Shown here: positions 24,680-36,057 of the stretch, piece by piece
Numbering within the stretch: the stretch's first letter is position 1
How the letters are laid out: each line of letters starts with the position of its first letter
DNA from: Diplolepis rosae
Taxonomy: Eukaryota; Arthropoda; Insecta; Hymenoptera; Diplolepididae
Direction: 5' to 3'
Length of the DNA stretch: 64,000 bases
NCBI GenBank assembly: GCA_030998225.1
Contig: JAPYXD010000259.1
Coordinates: 3,638,501-3,702,500, forward strand
Position numbers and translations under genes: made by a program
Notes under the pieces: model-generated
What the model was told of the DNA's origin: nothing
What the model saw: the letters and a program-made list of their open reading frames with translations, nothing else
Databases searched by the model: none

Positions 24680-26540
24680 CAAATTTTATTCTTCGGCTGG
24701 ATATCTTGATTAAGAGAACTGGAAATTAAGGAATTTTTCTAGATTAATCTTTAAATCTGAATCAGTCAAATTTTCACTGACTGAATTAGTGATTTGCTTT
24801 TTCACTGAATCGTTAGAGAAGAAATATTTTTCACCGTTAAATCAGTTAATTTTTACTGATTCAATAATGCAAAAATATTTTTCGCCGATAAATCAATTAA
24901 TTTTTACTGATTCAACAGTGCAAAAATATTTTTCGCCGATAAATCAGTTAATTTCCACTTGAGTAATCAGTGAAATTTGACTGTTTCTCAGTAGCTTCTT
25001 TTTAGCTATTTGAATCGGTCAAATTTCACTGATGGTCAGTAGATTTTGGCTGATTCAGATTCAGAGAGTGGGTAGTTATTCACTAAAAATCTAGTATAGG
25101 AAAAAACATTTAATTATAGTTTCTTTAAAGGCACCAGTGTACAAATCCAATACAAAAGCTTTTTTGGGTGGATATCATGTTCTTAGCATAGATATAAATT
25201 AATGGATATAATGAAACATTTTTCAACTCAACGCTTATTTTGTATATCTTATATATTTTGGTTAAAAATGGAATTTTTGATTTTCAACAGTGTTTTTTTT
25301 AAACTAAAACAAAATATATATCTTGTCAAAAAATATCCTACCAAGAATTTGTAGACCTCATTTATGCATATAATTTTCTATCTCAATGTCTTTTTCGTAT
25401 GCCACATATTTTGTTCAAATAATGGAATTTTTGAAATTTTAATCGTATTTTTTGAAATTGTAATGAAAAATATTCGTTTTATCAGAAACTATGTCAGACG
25501 ATATTTGTGGATCTTATTGAAACGAACAATTTTGAAAACTTACGTTTTTTTCGTATTTCACATATTTTGGTTAAAAAATTAAATTATTTATGCAAATTTT
25601 ATTCTTCGGCTGGATATCTTGATTAAGACAACTGAAAATTAAGTAATTTTTCTAGTTTACTCTCTAAATCTGAATAAGTCAAATTTTCCCTGACTGAATT
25701 ATTGATTTGCCTTTTCACTGAATCGTTAGTGGAAAAATATTTTTCACTGTTAAATCAGTAAATTTGTACTGATTCAACAGCGCAAAAAATTTTTTTGCCA
25801 GTAAATAATTTATTGTTCACTGAAGTAATCAGTGAAATTTTACTGTTTCTCAATAGCCTCTTTTTAGCTATTTGAATCAGTCAAATTTCTCTGATAATCA
25901 GTAGATTTTTACTGATTCAGATTTAGAGAGTGGGTAGTTATTCACTGAAAATCAAGTTTGGGGAATCTAGAACAAAACATTTTTTAAACGGATATTATAT
26001 TCTTCACATGGTTACAAATATATTTCTTGTAATTTGATACTGAAGCTCAAGTCAATATTCTAATATTGTAGATGTGAATCACGTTGTTTCAAAGTTACTA
26101 AATTTTTTGAGTTCAAATGAAAATAGGAAATTCAATTTACTTAAATCTCTATCAGTCTTAAGGAACACATTTTTCACCCCAACGCTTATTTTGTATCTTA
26201 TATATATTCTGGTTCAAAATGGAATTTTTTATTTTCAACAATGTTTTTTTTTTAAACTAAAACAAAATATATATCTTGTCAAAAAATATCCTAACGAGAA
26301 TCTGTAGACCTCATTTAGGCAAATAATTTTCCATCTCAATGTCTTTTTCGTATGTCACATATTTTGTTTAAATAATGGAATTTTTGGAATTTTAATCGTA
26401 TTTTTTGAAATTGTAATGCAAAATATACGTTTCATCAGAAACTATGTCAGACGATATTTGTAGATCTTATTGAAACGAACAATTTTCAAAACTTACGTTT
26501 TTTTCGTATTTCACATATTTTGGTTAAAAAATTGAATTAA
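24680..26540. repeat. Tandem segmental duplication with a family A MITE in each unit
   Basis: 24680-25590 and 25591-26540 are diverged copies of one unit. Each starts TGCAAATTTTATTCTTCGGC, carries a family A MITE (24747-25068 and 25660-25930), then GTGGGTAGTTATTCACT, and ends in family C sequence with GTCAGACGATATTTGT. The MITE sits at the same place in both, so it was present before the duplication. Confidence 0.75.
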
Positions 26541-26557
26541 GTTTGAAATTTTTTTCC

Positions 26558-26622
26558 ATTGCCTACCGATCGGCAATCGAAAGACCTGGGCTCGAATCCC
26601 AGCGCAGTCGAAAGCGTCATTT
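26558..26622 (+). repeat. tRNA-like remnant (SINE or tRNA pseudogene)
   Basis: CTGGG-CTCGAAT-CCCAG forms a complete T-arm with a B-box-like loop, preceded by CCTACCGATCGGCAATCGAA. The anticodon arm and acceptor stem do not close into an intact tRNA. A tRNA-derived SINE head or decayed tRNA is the likely origin. Confidence 0.45.
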
Positions 26623-27821
26623 TTTCCACAGAAAGATTTTCAAATTCTTTAAATATAGTATTTTTTTGAATTAAAAAGAAAAATATACATCTGATGAAAA
26701 AATGTTGCGGTTTAAGCTTGTAGATCTTTATGTAGTAAACAATATAGTACCATTACTTTTTTTCGTATCTTCTATAATTTAACTGGAAAATGGAATTTTG
26801 ATATTGACTTTTTTCAAGTTTCAACATACTATAACTTCCCTACTTTTGTTTTAATCGGAAAATGCTATTACACAAAAAATGCTCTTATTTCCACAATTTT
26901 GGTCGGATGTGGCTGGTTAACGAACTCGTCCTTACGTTTTCGGCTCCGATAAAGTACGTCAAAGCTCAATTCAATTCGATAATTCTATCGAGAGTTATCG
27001 ACTATATGGCCTACAGACAGACAATTTCGTAAGAATAATTTTTTCGGACTCAGGGGTTCTCAAAACGTAACGATTCGATGAAAATTTCAAAAGTCATTTT
27101 TCACATAAAACTAATTCATTCTCATATGATTAGAATGTAAAAATATTTATTTATAAATAGTAAAAAATGGCGACGCTGGAGCTATTTTCAGGATGCGTGT
27201 TTTTTAAAACAGCACATGGCCTAAATCCAACAATTTCCATTCTATTCACTACAAATTTTGACCATATCTTTAAAATAACATTCTGAAGAGGAGTACGTAT
27301 GGGATTTTTGATAAGTTGATTTTAACATCATTTATTGACAAATGATTGCCCCTTTTTTGTCCAAAATTGAATTTTTTACTTCACGGAGAAACCCTTCATT
27401 GTAAAATCTAGTATTATTGTATTTATTTTTACTAAAAGTCAATAGAAAGCAAGGGTATCATAAAGAGTTGTAAAGATTAATATCTTTGATGGCAAATTAT
27501 GATGGAATTATAATTTTCAAAATGAAGATATATTTATTGTTGAATTATTTTACTTTGTTTACACTATTATTAAAAATGTCTAGAAATTTCTTTACCTTTG
27601 AATTTTTCCTTTGTTATCAAACTTCCACTTACTTAACACCTTGTACACTTCATTCTCCATTTCTTTGAAACTTTGTGAAAATAATTCGAGACAAGACGCG
27701 AGATCTTCAAGGTTCCTTTGGACTCTACCTTGTTTTCGTTTTCACTTGTTTTTGCAAACGGCCTAATGCACAACATAACTAACAGTAAACCGGTATCAAC
27801 ATGTATACAATCAATCCTCGT
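26623..27821. other. Family C repeats and unrecognised DNA
   Basis: 26640-26870 is family C. 27385-27450 starts CACGGAGAAACCC and may be the left part of an old family E element. No supported gene. Confidence 0.35.
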
Positions 27822-27917
27822 CATTTTGACTCTTGAAGGACAGCCTCTACCACGCTACCTTCTCACTGAGTCAGTGGGAAGGTGGTGTGGTGGGGGCTGT
27901 TCTTCAAGAGTCAAAAT
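27822..27917. repeat. Hairpin of about 96 bp
   Basis: CATTTTGACTCTTGAAGGAC at the left pairs with the right arm CTTCAAGAGTCAAAATG; the inner stem includes CACTGAGTCAGTG. It is GC-richer than its surroundings. Confidence 0.65.
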
Positions 27918-28257
27918 GCCGGGGCTTGCATTTATAGCGAAAAACGAAAAGGCGCCAGATTGTGTAAACAGTAACGCTGCCAACGGCCAGTGTTGCCAGG
28001 TTGCCAAAATAGAAATCTTCAGATTCCGCAGATTTTTTTTCAGAAATCTTCAGAAAATTTTGAAAAATGTCTTCAGATTTCTAAAAAAAACTTTAGATTT
28101 TAAAAGCCAATTTTTTCATAATTAACAAAGATATTATGAACTACTGGTATTTAAATTCATAATATATCTTATATTCTTATGAATTTAACCGTACAAAATA
28201 CTAAAATAATTGAAAATGATTTTACATGAGCATGTATGATGCATGATACCAGTGTTC

Positions 28258-28405
28258 GCAGAACGTGGACGTAAACGGCCCCCACCATAGATGCTTCGAG
28301 CTCATTGTGTCTTCCTCATTCAACCAACCTATGGCAGTGGAGCGAGGAAGAAGCCATGAGCTGGTAGGGTCCATGGTGGGGGCCGTTTACGTCCACGTTC
28401 TGCGA
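28258..28405. repeat. 148-bp GC-rich hairpin
   Basis: The outer arms GCAGAACGTGGACGTAAACG and CGTTTACGTCCACGTTCTGC are perfect complements that continue through GGCCCCCACCAT. The inner part still pairs imperfectly (CGAGCTCATTGTGTCTTCCTC against GAGGAAGAAGCCATGAGCTGG). It could be a MITE or a hairpin RNA precursor; expression is unknown. Confidence 0.75.
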
Positions 28406-28437
28406 CCACTGCATGATACAAACGTATCAAATGCTAC

Positions 28438-28692
28438 ATGTCATTTGCTAACGATGTCTCCAAGTCTGCTGCTACATTTATAGCGAAATTAAATTCTCAT
28501 CCTGCAGTACCACGATCTTTTACAGTAGAATTGATACAAGATATTAAAGATATTATGAGTCACATTGAAACTTTAAAAGAAGCATACTCTACTCTTCCTG
28601 AGTCATCACTAAATTTGCTTAACATGTTTAATATGCTTCAAAGTGCTTTCATAGATCACAAAACTGAACATCAATCACTGAATTATTTTTAA
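28438..28692 (+). CDS. Open reading frame, possible fragment of a transposon-encoded protein
   Basis: An 84-codon frame directly after the 148-bp hairpin. Composition is protein-like rather than low-complexity, with a helical pattern (SAATFIAKL, ELIQDIKDIM, LLNMFNMLQSAF). The segment NSHPAVPRSFTVELIQDI is reminiscent of a motif (small residues, PR, then an alternating hydrophobic helix) that I associate with uncharacterised transposon-linked proteins of arthropods and cnidarians, but I cannot name a family. The start codon is arbitrary, and the frame may be an internal exon or a fragment. No neighbouring exon was found. Confidence 0.3.
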   Translation: MSFANDVSKSAATFIAKLNSHPAVPRSFTVELIQDIKDIMSHIETLKEAYSTLPESSLNLLNMFNMLQSAFIDHKTEHQSLNYF

Positions 28693-29079
28693 AATATCAA
28701 AACTTTAATTATGCCTAAACAGTATTCTATAGGGGGTCAGAAGAGAGCAATTAAAAAATAGTCAATAAAAAGCGGCTTGGTAGTTTAGAATGTTCTGTTA
28801 CCGTAATACCTCTGAAGGAAGTGCTGAACAATTTTTTGGTACTCCCTAAAGTTTTTGAAACTATTTAAATTCATTTAAAAAAAGTTAGGCAAAGTTGGAC
28901 AAAAGTAAATAGTAGCGACGCCAACGAGTATTAACATTGATTTTATGATTTTATACAAATCCAGGGATCCAAGCCATCAAACCACATTTCATCATTTTTA
29001 GAAAATATATACTTAATAAAGAAATTCAAAACTGTAACTACCATAACTTCCAGTTTTATTTTTCTCAAAAAATAAACTT
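28693..29079. other. No gene seen
   Basis: AT-rich sequence after the ORF; no repeats with clear ends. Confidence 0.3.
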
Positions 29080-29248
29080 TTTGTAAAATTTTTACTAAAA
29101 CGAAGTTAACAGACGATCCTTACCGCTTTTTATTACGTGCTTTAAATTTTCAAGTAGATATATTAGAAACACAAAAAGTTATCTTGCATGGTTCGATTAA
29201 CCTATAAATTTGGTCACGTGACCCGGTTGATCCATGGCCTTAAGTTGG
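29080..29248. repeat. Repeat K, uninterrupted copy
   Basis: ACTAAAACGAAGTTAACAGACGATCC through TTTGGTCACGTGACCCGGTT corresponds to pieces at 12130-12200 and 12950-12990, where family A MITEs split them. Confidence 0.55.
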
Positions 29249-29736
29249 AAATGCTGAATTCCATTTCAGAGAATCTCCATTGTTCGTCAAATTTTCATTT
29301 ATTTTACTTACATTATTAAATTTTATCACCGATAAATTATTTTGCGCAAGTTAAACGTAAAATGTGGTTGATATTATAAAATTTCTTGTCAAAAGGACGC
29401 TTAGACCACTTACTAAGTTAGAAATAGTTACGATCCTCAATTACTCGTACTAATGCCTGTGTATTTCATATCGGTGAGTTGACCACGTGGTACTGGGTTT
29501 AGAGCGGGGATTTCGTATGACCGGCGGAGGGTTAAATAGTATTTTATATAACTAGGGAGAAAAAAGTTTATTATGCAAGTGTGATGTTTGATGCCCAAGA
29601 AAAGTGAGGGCAACAATCACACGAGTAAAATAAATGTTTCTCCCGTGTTGCATACGATTTTTTTTCCACTGGGAGGTTACAAAATGGATTTGTTTGCCTC
29701 GCAGGGAGAAAAAAAGTGCACTTCTCTTCCCCTAGT
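29249..29736. other. Unrecognised DNA with a dispersed repeat
   Basis: The segment around 29627-29690 (AAATGTTTCTCCCGTGTTGC, then a T run and CACTGGGAGG) has a diverged partner at about 62425-62470. No gene seen. Confidence 0.35.
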
Positions 29737-30545
29737 AGAAAAAATAAAGTTATTTGGCTATGAAAAATTCCCTTCAATTTAAACAAATCTTTTTTTTACG
29801 GTATATTAAGAAAAATTTTTTGTTATTTTTTTCTTTAACTCTGTCACTGGCAGTGGACAGGGCCACGGAGAGAAAACCCGGGCCTGGGGGGGGGGGCACA
29901 TTCATCGGGCCCTCCCATCCCTTTCTGTTTTTTTTTCAGACTATTTTTTTCAAAACTATAACTATACCATAATTTACTGCTAATACTTATATACTACGCT
30001 AACCGCAAAATTTACAGGGTAAACAACGTCCGGGCCCCCCTAAAAACTACGGGCCCAAGGCCCTCCCCCCTCCACGGGCCCGGCAGTGGGAAGCATATTT
30101 CCCACTTTTTTTCCTTCATTTTTACTCTCAGGAAATGTGACTTAAAATAAGTGATTCCTAATGGCCTTAAAAGTGTGCGGAAATTTCATGATTCCCGCAC
30201 ACTTTTAAGGTCATAAAGAATCACTTCTTTCTTATTATTTCCCCAGTTGCATAATACACTATCATGCAACATTGTACGAGAAGTTGGCACTTAGCGCAAC
30301 AAAAAATATACGCATAAGATAGTGTTCAAGAATCAATATTCCCGCATACTTAAGTGTGGGAATGTTATGATTCCCGCACATTTTATAGGTAACTAAGTAT
30401 GTGCCATTCTGAGAACATATTTCGGTATGGAAAGTGCAAACTTCTAGTAAAGTGTGAGAAAAAAATTGTTTGATATACGGTAAAATAAAGATTTGTTCAA
30501 ATTGAAGAGAATTTATTAAAACCAAATAAATTTCTATTTACAATT
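29737..30545. repeat. Large inverted repeat with a GC-rich insertion and an inner hairpin
   Basis: The arms are AAATTCCCTTCAATTTAAAC near 29763 and its diverged complement near 30490-30515, with CGGTATAT on both inner sides. Between them lie the GC-rich 29845-30090 segment and a hairpin at 30143-30229 (GCCTTAAAAGTGTGCGG against CCCGCACACTTTTAAGG). Confidence 0.6.
29845..30090. mobile_element. GC-rich MITE, possibly hAT-like
   Basis: Begins near CAGTGGACAGGGCCACGGAG and ends near CACGGGCCCGGCAGTGG, with a G run and a GGGGGCC-rich interior. CAGTGG...GGGGG ends recall hAT-like MITEs of arthropods. I could not find a clean 8-bp target duplication. Confidence 0.4.
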
Positions 30546-31240
30546 CAAAAAAAAAATTTCATTCATTTATGAAAAAAAGAAATCACAATGATCTTAAGAG
30601 AAAGTTTCTTTCAGTCAAAGGAAATTTGTCTGAATAGAAGGAAAGTATAAATTGGTTATCATTCAAAGAAGATTTTTGATTTGAAGAAATATTTTTGTTG
30701 CCCTTCTCTGTCTAATTTGAAGAAATATACTACTATTATCAATAAAACAATTGTCTTCAATTTAAAGAAATTTTTTATTCATTTTACATAAATAGTTCTT
30801 TGATGCAATGAAATTACCTTAATCAACAAAAATTTATTTCATTTAAGCAAACCATATTATTGATTCTTAATTTATTTCAGTGACTTCTCCGATTTCAAAG
30901 AAAATTCGGTATTTTGTTAAATAACTATTTATGAATTTTGAAATTAGTTTTGAGTCACATTCACTGAGGAACTAGTCAAAATCGACCGATTCAAGACTAG
31001 AATTAATTACTGTTCGAAATTAATGAAAAAAGCAAATGATTAAAATTATAAGATAGAATAATGGAAAATCTTGAGATCTGCAGATGCTAAAAATTGTATT
31101 TAAAATAAGGATTTTACTCTCATGAAAGATATCTTTTTATAACCAGTTTTAATAATATATAAAAATAATCGTTATCTGAGTCTTTATTTGCAAATTAATT
31201 AATTAATTAAATAAGAATGATAAAGATAATTCAATAAAAA
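30546..31240. repeat. Word-repeat region: TTTCTTCAA / TTGAAGAAA
   Basis: Repeated TCAATTTGAAGAAATTTTT-like words in both orientations (about 30590-30890). A related word set is at 50995-51175. The boundaries are unclear. Confidence 0.4.
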
Positions 31241-32237
31241 CCCGAGTCGAAATCCTAAGACTCGTCTCAGTCTCTACTGTCGAGATTGAGGCGAATGTGT
31301 GACGACGGTTACGAGAATGTGAGAAGAGAGTCTATAAATGTTCAGCATTCATAGTCAACTCTCTTCGTGTCATCGAAAACTGCACATATTACCGTTTTCC
31401 CATTTTTTGAGGGTGAGGCGATGGCCAACTCTATAGAAATACGTTGTCATGGTTCTCTTAAATAACAAAAAAATTCTTACCGCGAAGCTGCCATTGGTCA
31501 TCCGATTCATACATATATACATAAACAGAATACAAATACATTCACACCATTCAGTCGTAGCCAATCATATTTTTCATCACAAATACACTTAAACATATGA
31601 CCTTACATATATAAACTTAATAACTACACTTATATATAGAACGATACGCTTTCGTCGAATCACGCTCACGCTCGCTTACAATGATGAGACATAAAATTCG
31701 AAACTTTCTTATATAGTGACTGCAAGAGTTATTCAGAACTTGTGAGAGAAAGTGTCGTAACTAGAGTTTTTTAGCCTTACTCAAGTAAAAATAAATCAAA
31801 TTTTTTCACAAATTTTCCATATAATAATGATTTTTTTTTAAAATTAATGTAATTAATTAATTAATTTTTATAATTATGATTGTTGATATATATAGTATAA
31901 TTATTAATTGATATTTAGCATACAGTTTTATCATAACTACGTATAAAGTTTAATGAAACTAAAGTTTGAAATATACATTAAAAAATTGCATTATTTATTA
32001 TCAAAAAGTATCTTGTGTAATAGTATATTACGACCCTAGGGCATCAAACATTCTGGCCGTGGGTTGTATACTATTTTTCTTGATCTCCAGCCGAAAGTAC
32101 GCCCAAAACCGAAACAATATTAATATTGATTTTTCGTGCAATTGCATGAAGTCACATTAAATTAAATTAAACAAACGAATTATACGATGAATTTAGCGGC
32201 ATATATATAAGAACGTTCTTTTATTTTCCGTGTTGTA
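31241..32237. other. No gene seen
   Basis: Low-copy sequence with short ATTAATTAATTA runs at about 31196 and 31850. Short frames only. Confidence 0.3.
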
Positions 32238-32974
32238 AAGGGTTTCCCAATAAGGGTGATATGTTTTGAAATTGAAAAAAAACACTGAATATTCATTCGG
32301 AATTGATCGAAATCTATTTTATTATATTGGATATTCTATGCCATTTATGATTTAAACAATATATCGGCCAAATGTCCCCCGAGACTTGAGCCAAAAATGC
32401 GCCTCATCAGAAAAGATGATTTTTTGATGAAAATTGGGATCATTTTCAATTGATTCCAGAGCCCAATCCGCGAACTCCCGACGCAAACGATGGTCATTAG
32501 GCTTCAGTTCTTGGGCCAGAATCATCTTATAGGGATGCAGGCCAAGATCCAATCGCAAAATACGCCAGGTAGTCATCCTGGACAGGCCCAATTCCTGAGA
32601 TCGGCGTGGCACGGACAATTCACGGTACGGCGGCTATATTCTGTGTAGAACGTGCGGTACGCATACGATTTTTAGGCTTAGTATCCAATAGAGTAAATTC
32701 ACTCTCCAACTTATCGATTATTCGACGAATTGAGAGCGCGGATGGAGCAGAATGACGACCATATTTTGCACGATATGCTCTTTGAACACCGACAAAACTT
32801 CTCGAATTTTGATAAAATAATTGGACAATTTCCAAACGTTGTGGAAGCGTGAAACTACTCATGATTAAATGGCAAACCTTACTGATGACAACTGACAGCA
32901 GACGTCAAAAATTTCAGTTCAAATGAGCCCGATAGGGACATTCAAAATCATATCACCCCTATTGGGAAACCCTT
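32238..32974 (-). mobile_element. Tc1/IS630-type transposon, deletion derivative
   Basis: 737 bp between inverted termini AAGGGTTTCCCAATAAGGGT (left) and the matching complement at the right, with TA on both sides (32236-32237 and 32975-32976). It carries the N-terminal half of a transposase on the minus strand and lacks the C-terminal half, so it cannot move itself. It is of the same broad type as 53849-54378, but the termini differ. Confidence 0.85.
32352..32862 (-). pseudogene. Transposase, N-terminal part (Tc1/IS630 type with DUF4817-like HTH)
   Basis: Read on the minus strand from the ATG at 32862. The first 80 codons (32620-32862) hold a helix-turn-helix region with LPQRLEIVQLFYQNSRSFVG and RRIIDKLESEF. 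The second frame (32352-32618) continues with LSRMTTWRILRLDLGLHPYK (second HTH), DHRLRREFADWALESI, and IIFSDEAHFW, which contains the first catalytic Asp of this family. The two frames meet near 32618, so a frameshift or stop separates them. The last two catalytic acidic residues are missing: a few codons after the first Asp the frame runs into the terminal region. It is inactive. Confidence 0.85.
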
Positions 32975-33028
32975 TATATTTTCAAAATATAAATTTTATT
33001 TAAATTTTATGTAATGCATTAAAAAAAT

Positions 33029-33949
33029 TTTATAGCTTCTTTTTTATAAATTAACCAACACGTATATCGGGATTTAAAAAAAAAAAATTTTTTGAGAGAT
33101 TTATTAATTTAAACTTTTGATAAAATTGGATAAAATGCTAAATTCTCTTACACTTATAATTCATTATTTCCGGTTGAAATAATCAAATCGATTTTAGGTT
33201 TGTTTCATTTTCTAGCTTATTACGTTAGGTTTTCAGATAAATAATTTTATAATTTATATTTTGTTAATTAACTACAGATATAGGCAATTTAATTGTTCAA
33301 ACAATTTTTTCATGTTTGCCCCCTCAGTAGAAAAATTTGGAAAAAATACAGCCATATGCGCTATGTCTCAATATAACTAGCGCATATTTAATAAAAGTAG
33401 AAACTCAATTAGATCGGAAGATATTAAAGATTTTTGAGCGCGCGACGTGTTTAATCCTGTCTGAGTCGACCAAAAGCACATTATGTCTCGAGGAAGGCTA
33501 GTTGCGGCTCGACTCGGACATCATTAAACACGTCGCGCGCTCAAAAATATTTAATATCGTCCGATCTAATTGAGTCTCCACTTTTATTAAATATGCGCTA
33601 GTTATATTGAGAAATAGCGCATACGATACTATTTTTTCCAAATTTTTCTACTGAGGGGGCAAACATGAAAAAAATGTTTAAACAATTAAATTGCCTATAT
33701 ATGTAGTTAATTAACAAAATAAAATTTATAAAATTATTTATCTGAAAACCTAACGTAACAAGCTAGAAAATGAAACAAACCCAAATTCGATTTGATTATT
33801 TCAACCGGAAATAATGAATTATAAGTATAAGAGAATTTAGCATTTTATCCAATTTTATCAAAAGTTTAAATTAATATATCTCTCAAAAAATTTTTTTTTT
33901 TAAATCCCGATATACGTGTTGGTTAATTTATTAAAAGGAAGCTAGAAAA
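33029..33949. repeat. Long foldback of about 920 bp with arms near 440 bp
   Basis: TAGCTTCTTTTTTATAAAT at the left end is matched by ATTTATTAAAAGGAAGCTA at the right. The arms stay complementary through TTGCCCCCTCAGTAGAAAAA, TATGCGCTA and GAGCGCGCGACGTGTTTAAT, leaving a loop of about 40-60 bp around 33465-33515. The arms differ by few changes. No coding region. It could be a MITE or the template for a long hairpin RNA. Confidence 0.8.
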
Positions 33950-35479
33950 ATATAAGAATGTCCCATATGCATATTACTCATTGCAACTATATACATCTGC
34001 CCCAAATAATTAATTATACCTTCTTGAATTCTAAATTTTCTGATCTTGGAATTGTAATTTTCAATATCACTTTGGTCTCGTTTCACTATCGCTTCGTATT
34101 CGTTCTTCTCTGCGTTCAACTTGTAAACTATTCACCTTCAGTTTTTCGAGAATTTGAGACATAATATTCGCTCCACACTCGCTAAACACTGGATTTTTTA
34201 AATAGAAAGTGTAGCAAGTGCAAAGAGAAGGCAAGAACTTCGACTCGGGAAGGTTCAAAATTCCTGTCTATACGATAATTTACATAATTTAGTAAAGCAT
34301 GTCTCGCACTTTAACATATATAGCCTAAAAATTTATTTATAATTCTGACTTACTTATTATTTTCAATGATCACTCTCTCAAACTTATCTCATTGATTGTA
34401 GTTATAAAAAGAATGTTATTTATAACGCAGCATCACAGTTGTCTATTCCACTTAAACGGTAGAGAATTGTATTCATTAATCACCTCTTTTATTTTCTTAA
34501 TTAGTTCCACAGTCTTAATTACTCTAATATATAACGCCAATTTAATGCCTAATCTGCTTCATTCCTCATTTAGACAAAAATGACATCAGTTCCAAAAATT
34601 CTTCGCCAATCAACTAATAACTTAACCGTATTACGAATTCTATTGAACGCTATCATCTTTTCATTTTTCTATCAGTGAATAGAATCCGAGGAAAGGTAAA
34701 ATGAAAATCGCATTTGCTCAAGAGTAGATAAAGAGATTTCTATTATAGAGGAATCAGACCTTAATATATCTTTATATATAAAGGGACTCTGACAGAATCT
34801 TGAAAATTTTTACTCTCATTTCAAAGATGCAGAGGGTTTCAGGAAGAAAGTGAAATATTACGAGAGTATGGCGAATTTAGGTAAAAGTCGTGTTACCTGT
34901 AATATAAGATCATAAGTCCAGTTTAAATAAATCATTGAACTTGAAGCCTGGGGTGAAGCTACGAACAACGTGAAGGAAGAAAGACAAGTCTCCCCTATTA
35001 TATTACACTGACTCCCCTAATGTATAATATTAAAATTTATATGAATTGCTCCTTCCAAGCTGTTAAATTTCAGACATGCAGAAAAAATCCACATACAGAT
35101 AGAAACCCTTAGTAATAACACCATATTTCATATAGTGCTCTCAAATTTTTCTTAAAGTCCATTGTTCCAAATTTAAATTCATTTTGTAATTCATATTAGT
35201 TATGAATTATTTTTATAAACTTCAATAGGGAACTATTTTTTCGAATTTCAAAATTTTCTAATATTCATTCTTTTCAGATAAAAAAGTTCAAAATTTGGAT
35301 TTTGTTCTTAAAGTTACTAATTTTTTTTTTTGATTTTAAATGAAAAATTACATGGGTAATATAATTTTTTATCCGCCGTACACCGATAGTTAGCCTTGTC
35401 GATATCGTTTTGCGTGCGAGTCAATTTTCTCGCACTAGTGTGGTAAAATTTTAAGTGTGCGGAAAATTAAAACAAACTT
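33950..35479. other. No gene; partial palindrome copy near 35380
   Basis: 33950-35370 is unrecognised, low-copy sequence with short frames only. 35375-35470 repeats part of the adjacent palindrome (TTTTGCGTGCGAGTCAATTT, CACTAGTGTGGTAAAATTTT). Confidence 0.35.
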
Positions 35480-35890
35480 AAAATTCGATTTTTTGAACCA
35501 GTTAGACGGGATGACCCACTTAAATAAACTCTATGATTGTTTTTCCTTATTAAGAACGATTTTTTTTGTTCGCTGTATACCGGTAGTTATCCGAGTTGGT
35601 GTCGTTTTGCGTGCGGAAAGTTGATTTTCCCCGCACTAGTGCGGTAAAATTTTGAGTTTGTTTTAATTTACCGCACACTTAAAATTTTACCGCACTAGTG
35701 CGGGGAAAATCAACTTTCCGCACGCAAAACGACACCAACTCGGATAACTATCGGTATACAGCGAACAAAAAAAATCGTTCGAATCACGTGCGGAACGTAT
35801 TTTTCTTCCAAATACTTTAATAAGTAAAAACAATCATAGAGTTTATTTAAGGGGTTCATCCCGTCTAACTGGTTGAATAAATCGAATTTC
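35480..35890. repeat. Palindrome of about 410 bp, inner 215 bp nearly perfect
   Basis: GAACCAGTTAGACGGGATGA at 35496 pairs with TCATCCCGTCTAACTGGTTG at 35857. The inner arms (35561-35776) pair almost perfectly through CGTTTTGCGTGCGGAAAGTT and CCGCACTAGTGCGG. A minus-strand frame crossing the right arm (35710-36054) is not regarded as a gene. Confidence 0.8.
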
Positions 35891-36057
35891 TTTTTGTTGC
35901 ATAAATTGCATCCAAATATAGAGTAGAATATGTGACAGATAGCAGATTGACGGATTGACGGTACATAAAATATACATCCTGTCTTAAAATGTCCTAATGA
36001 GAATTTGTAGACCTCTTCAGGCAAATAATTTTCCATATTAAGGGGATCCACCACCTT

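Noticed and set aside
26558..26622. Functional tRNA gene
   Set aside because: The T-arm is perfect, but acceptor and anticodon stems do not close, so it is kept only as a tRNA-like remnant.
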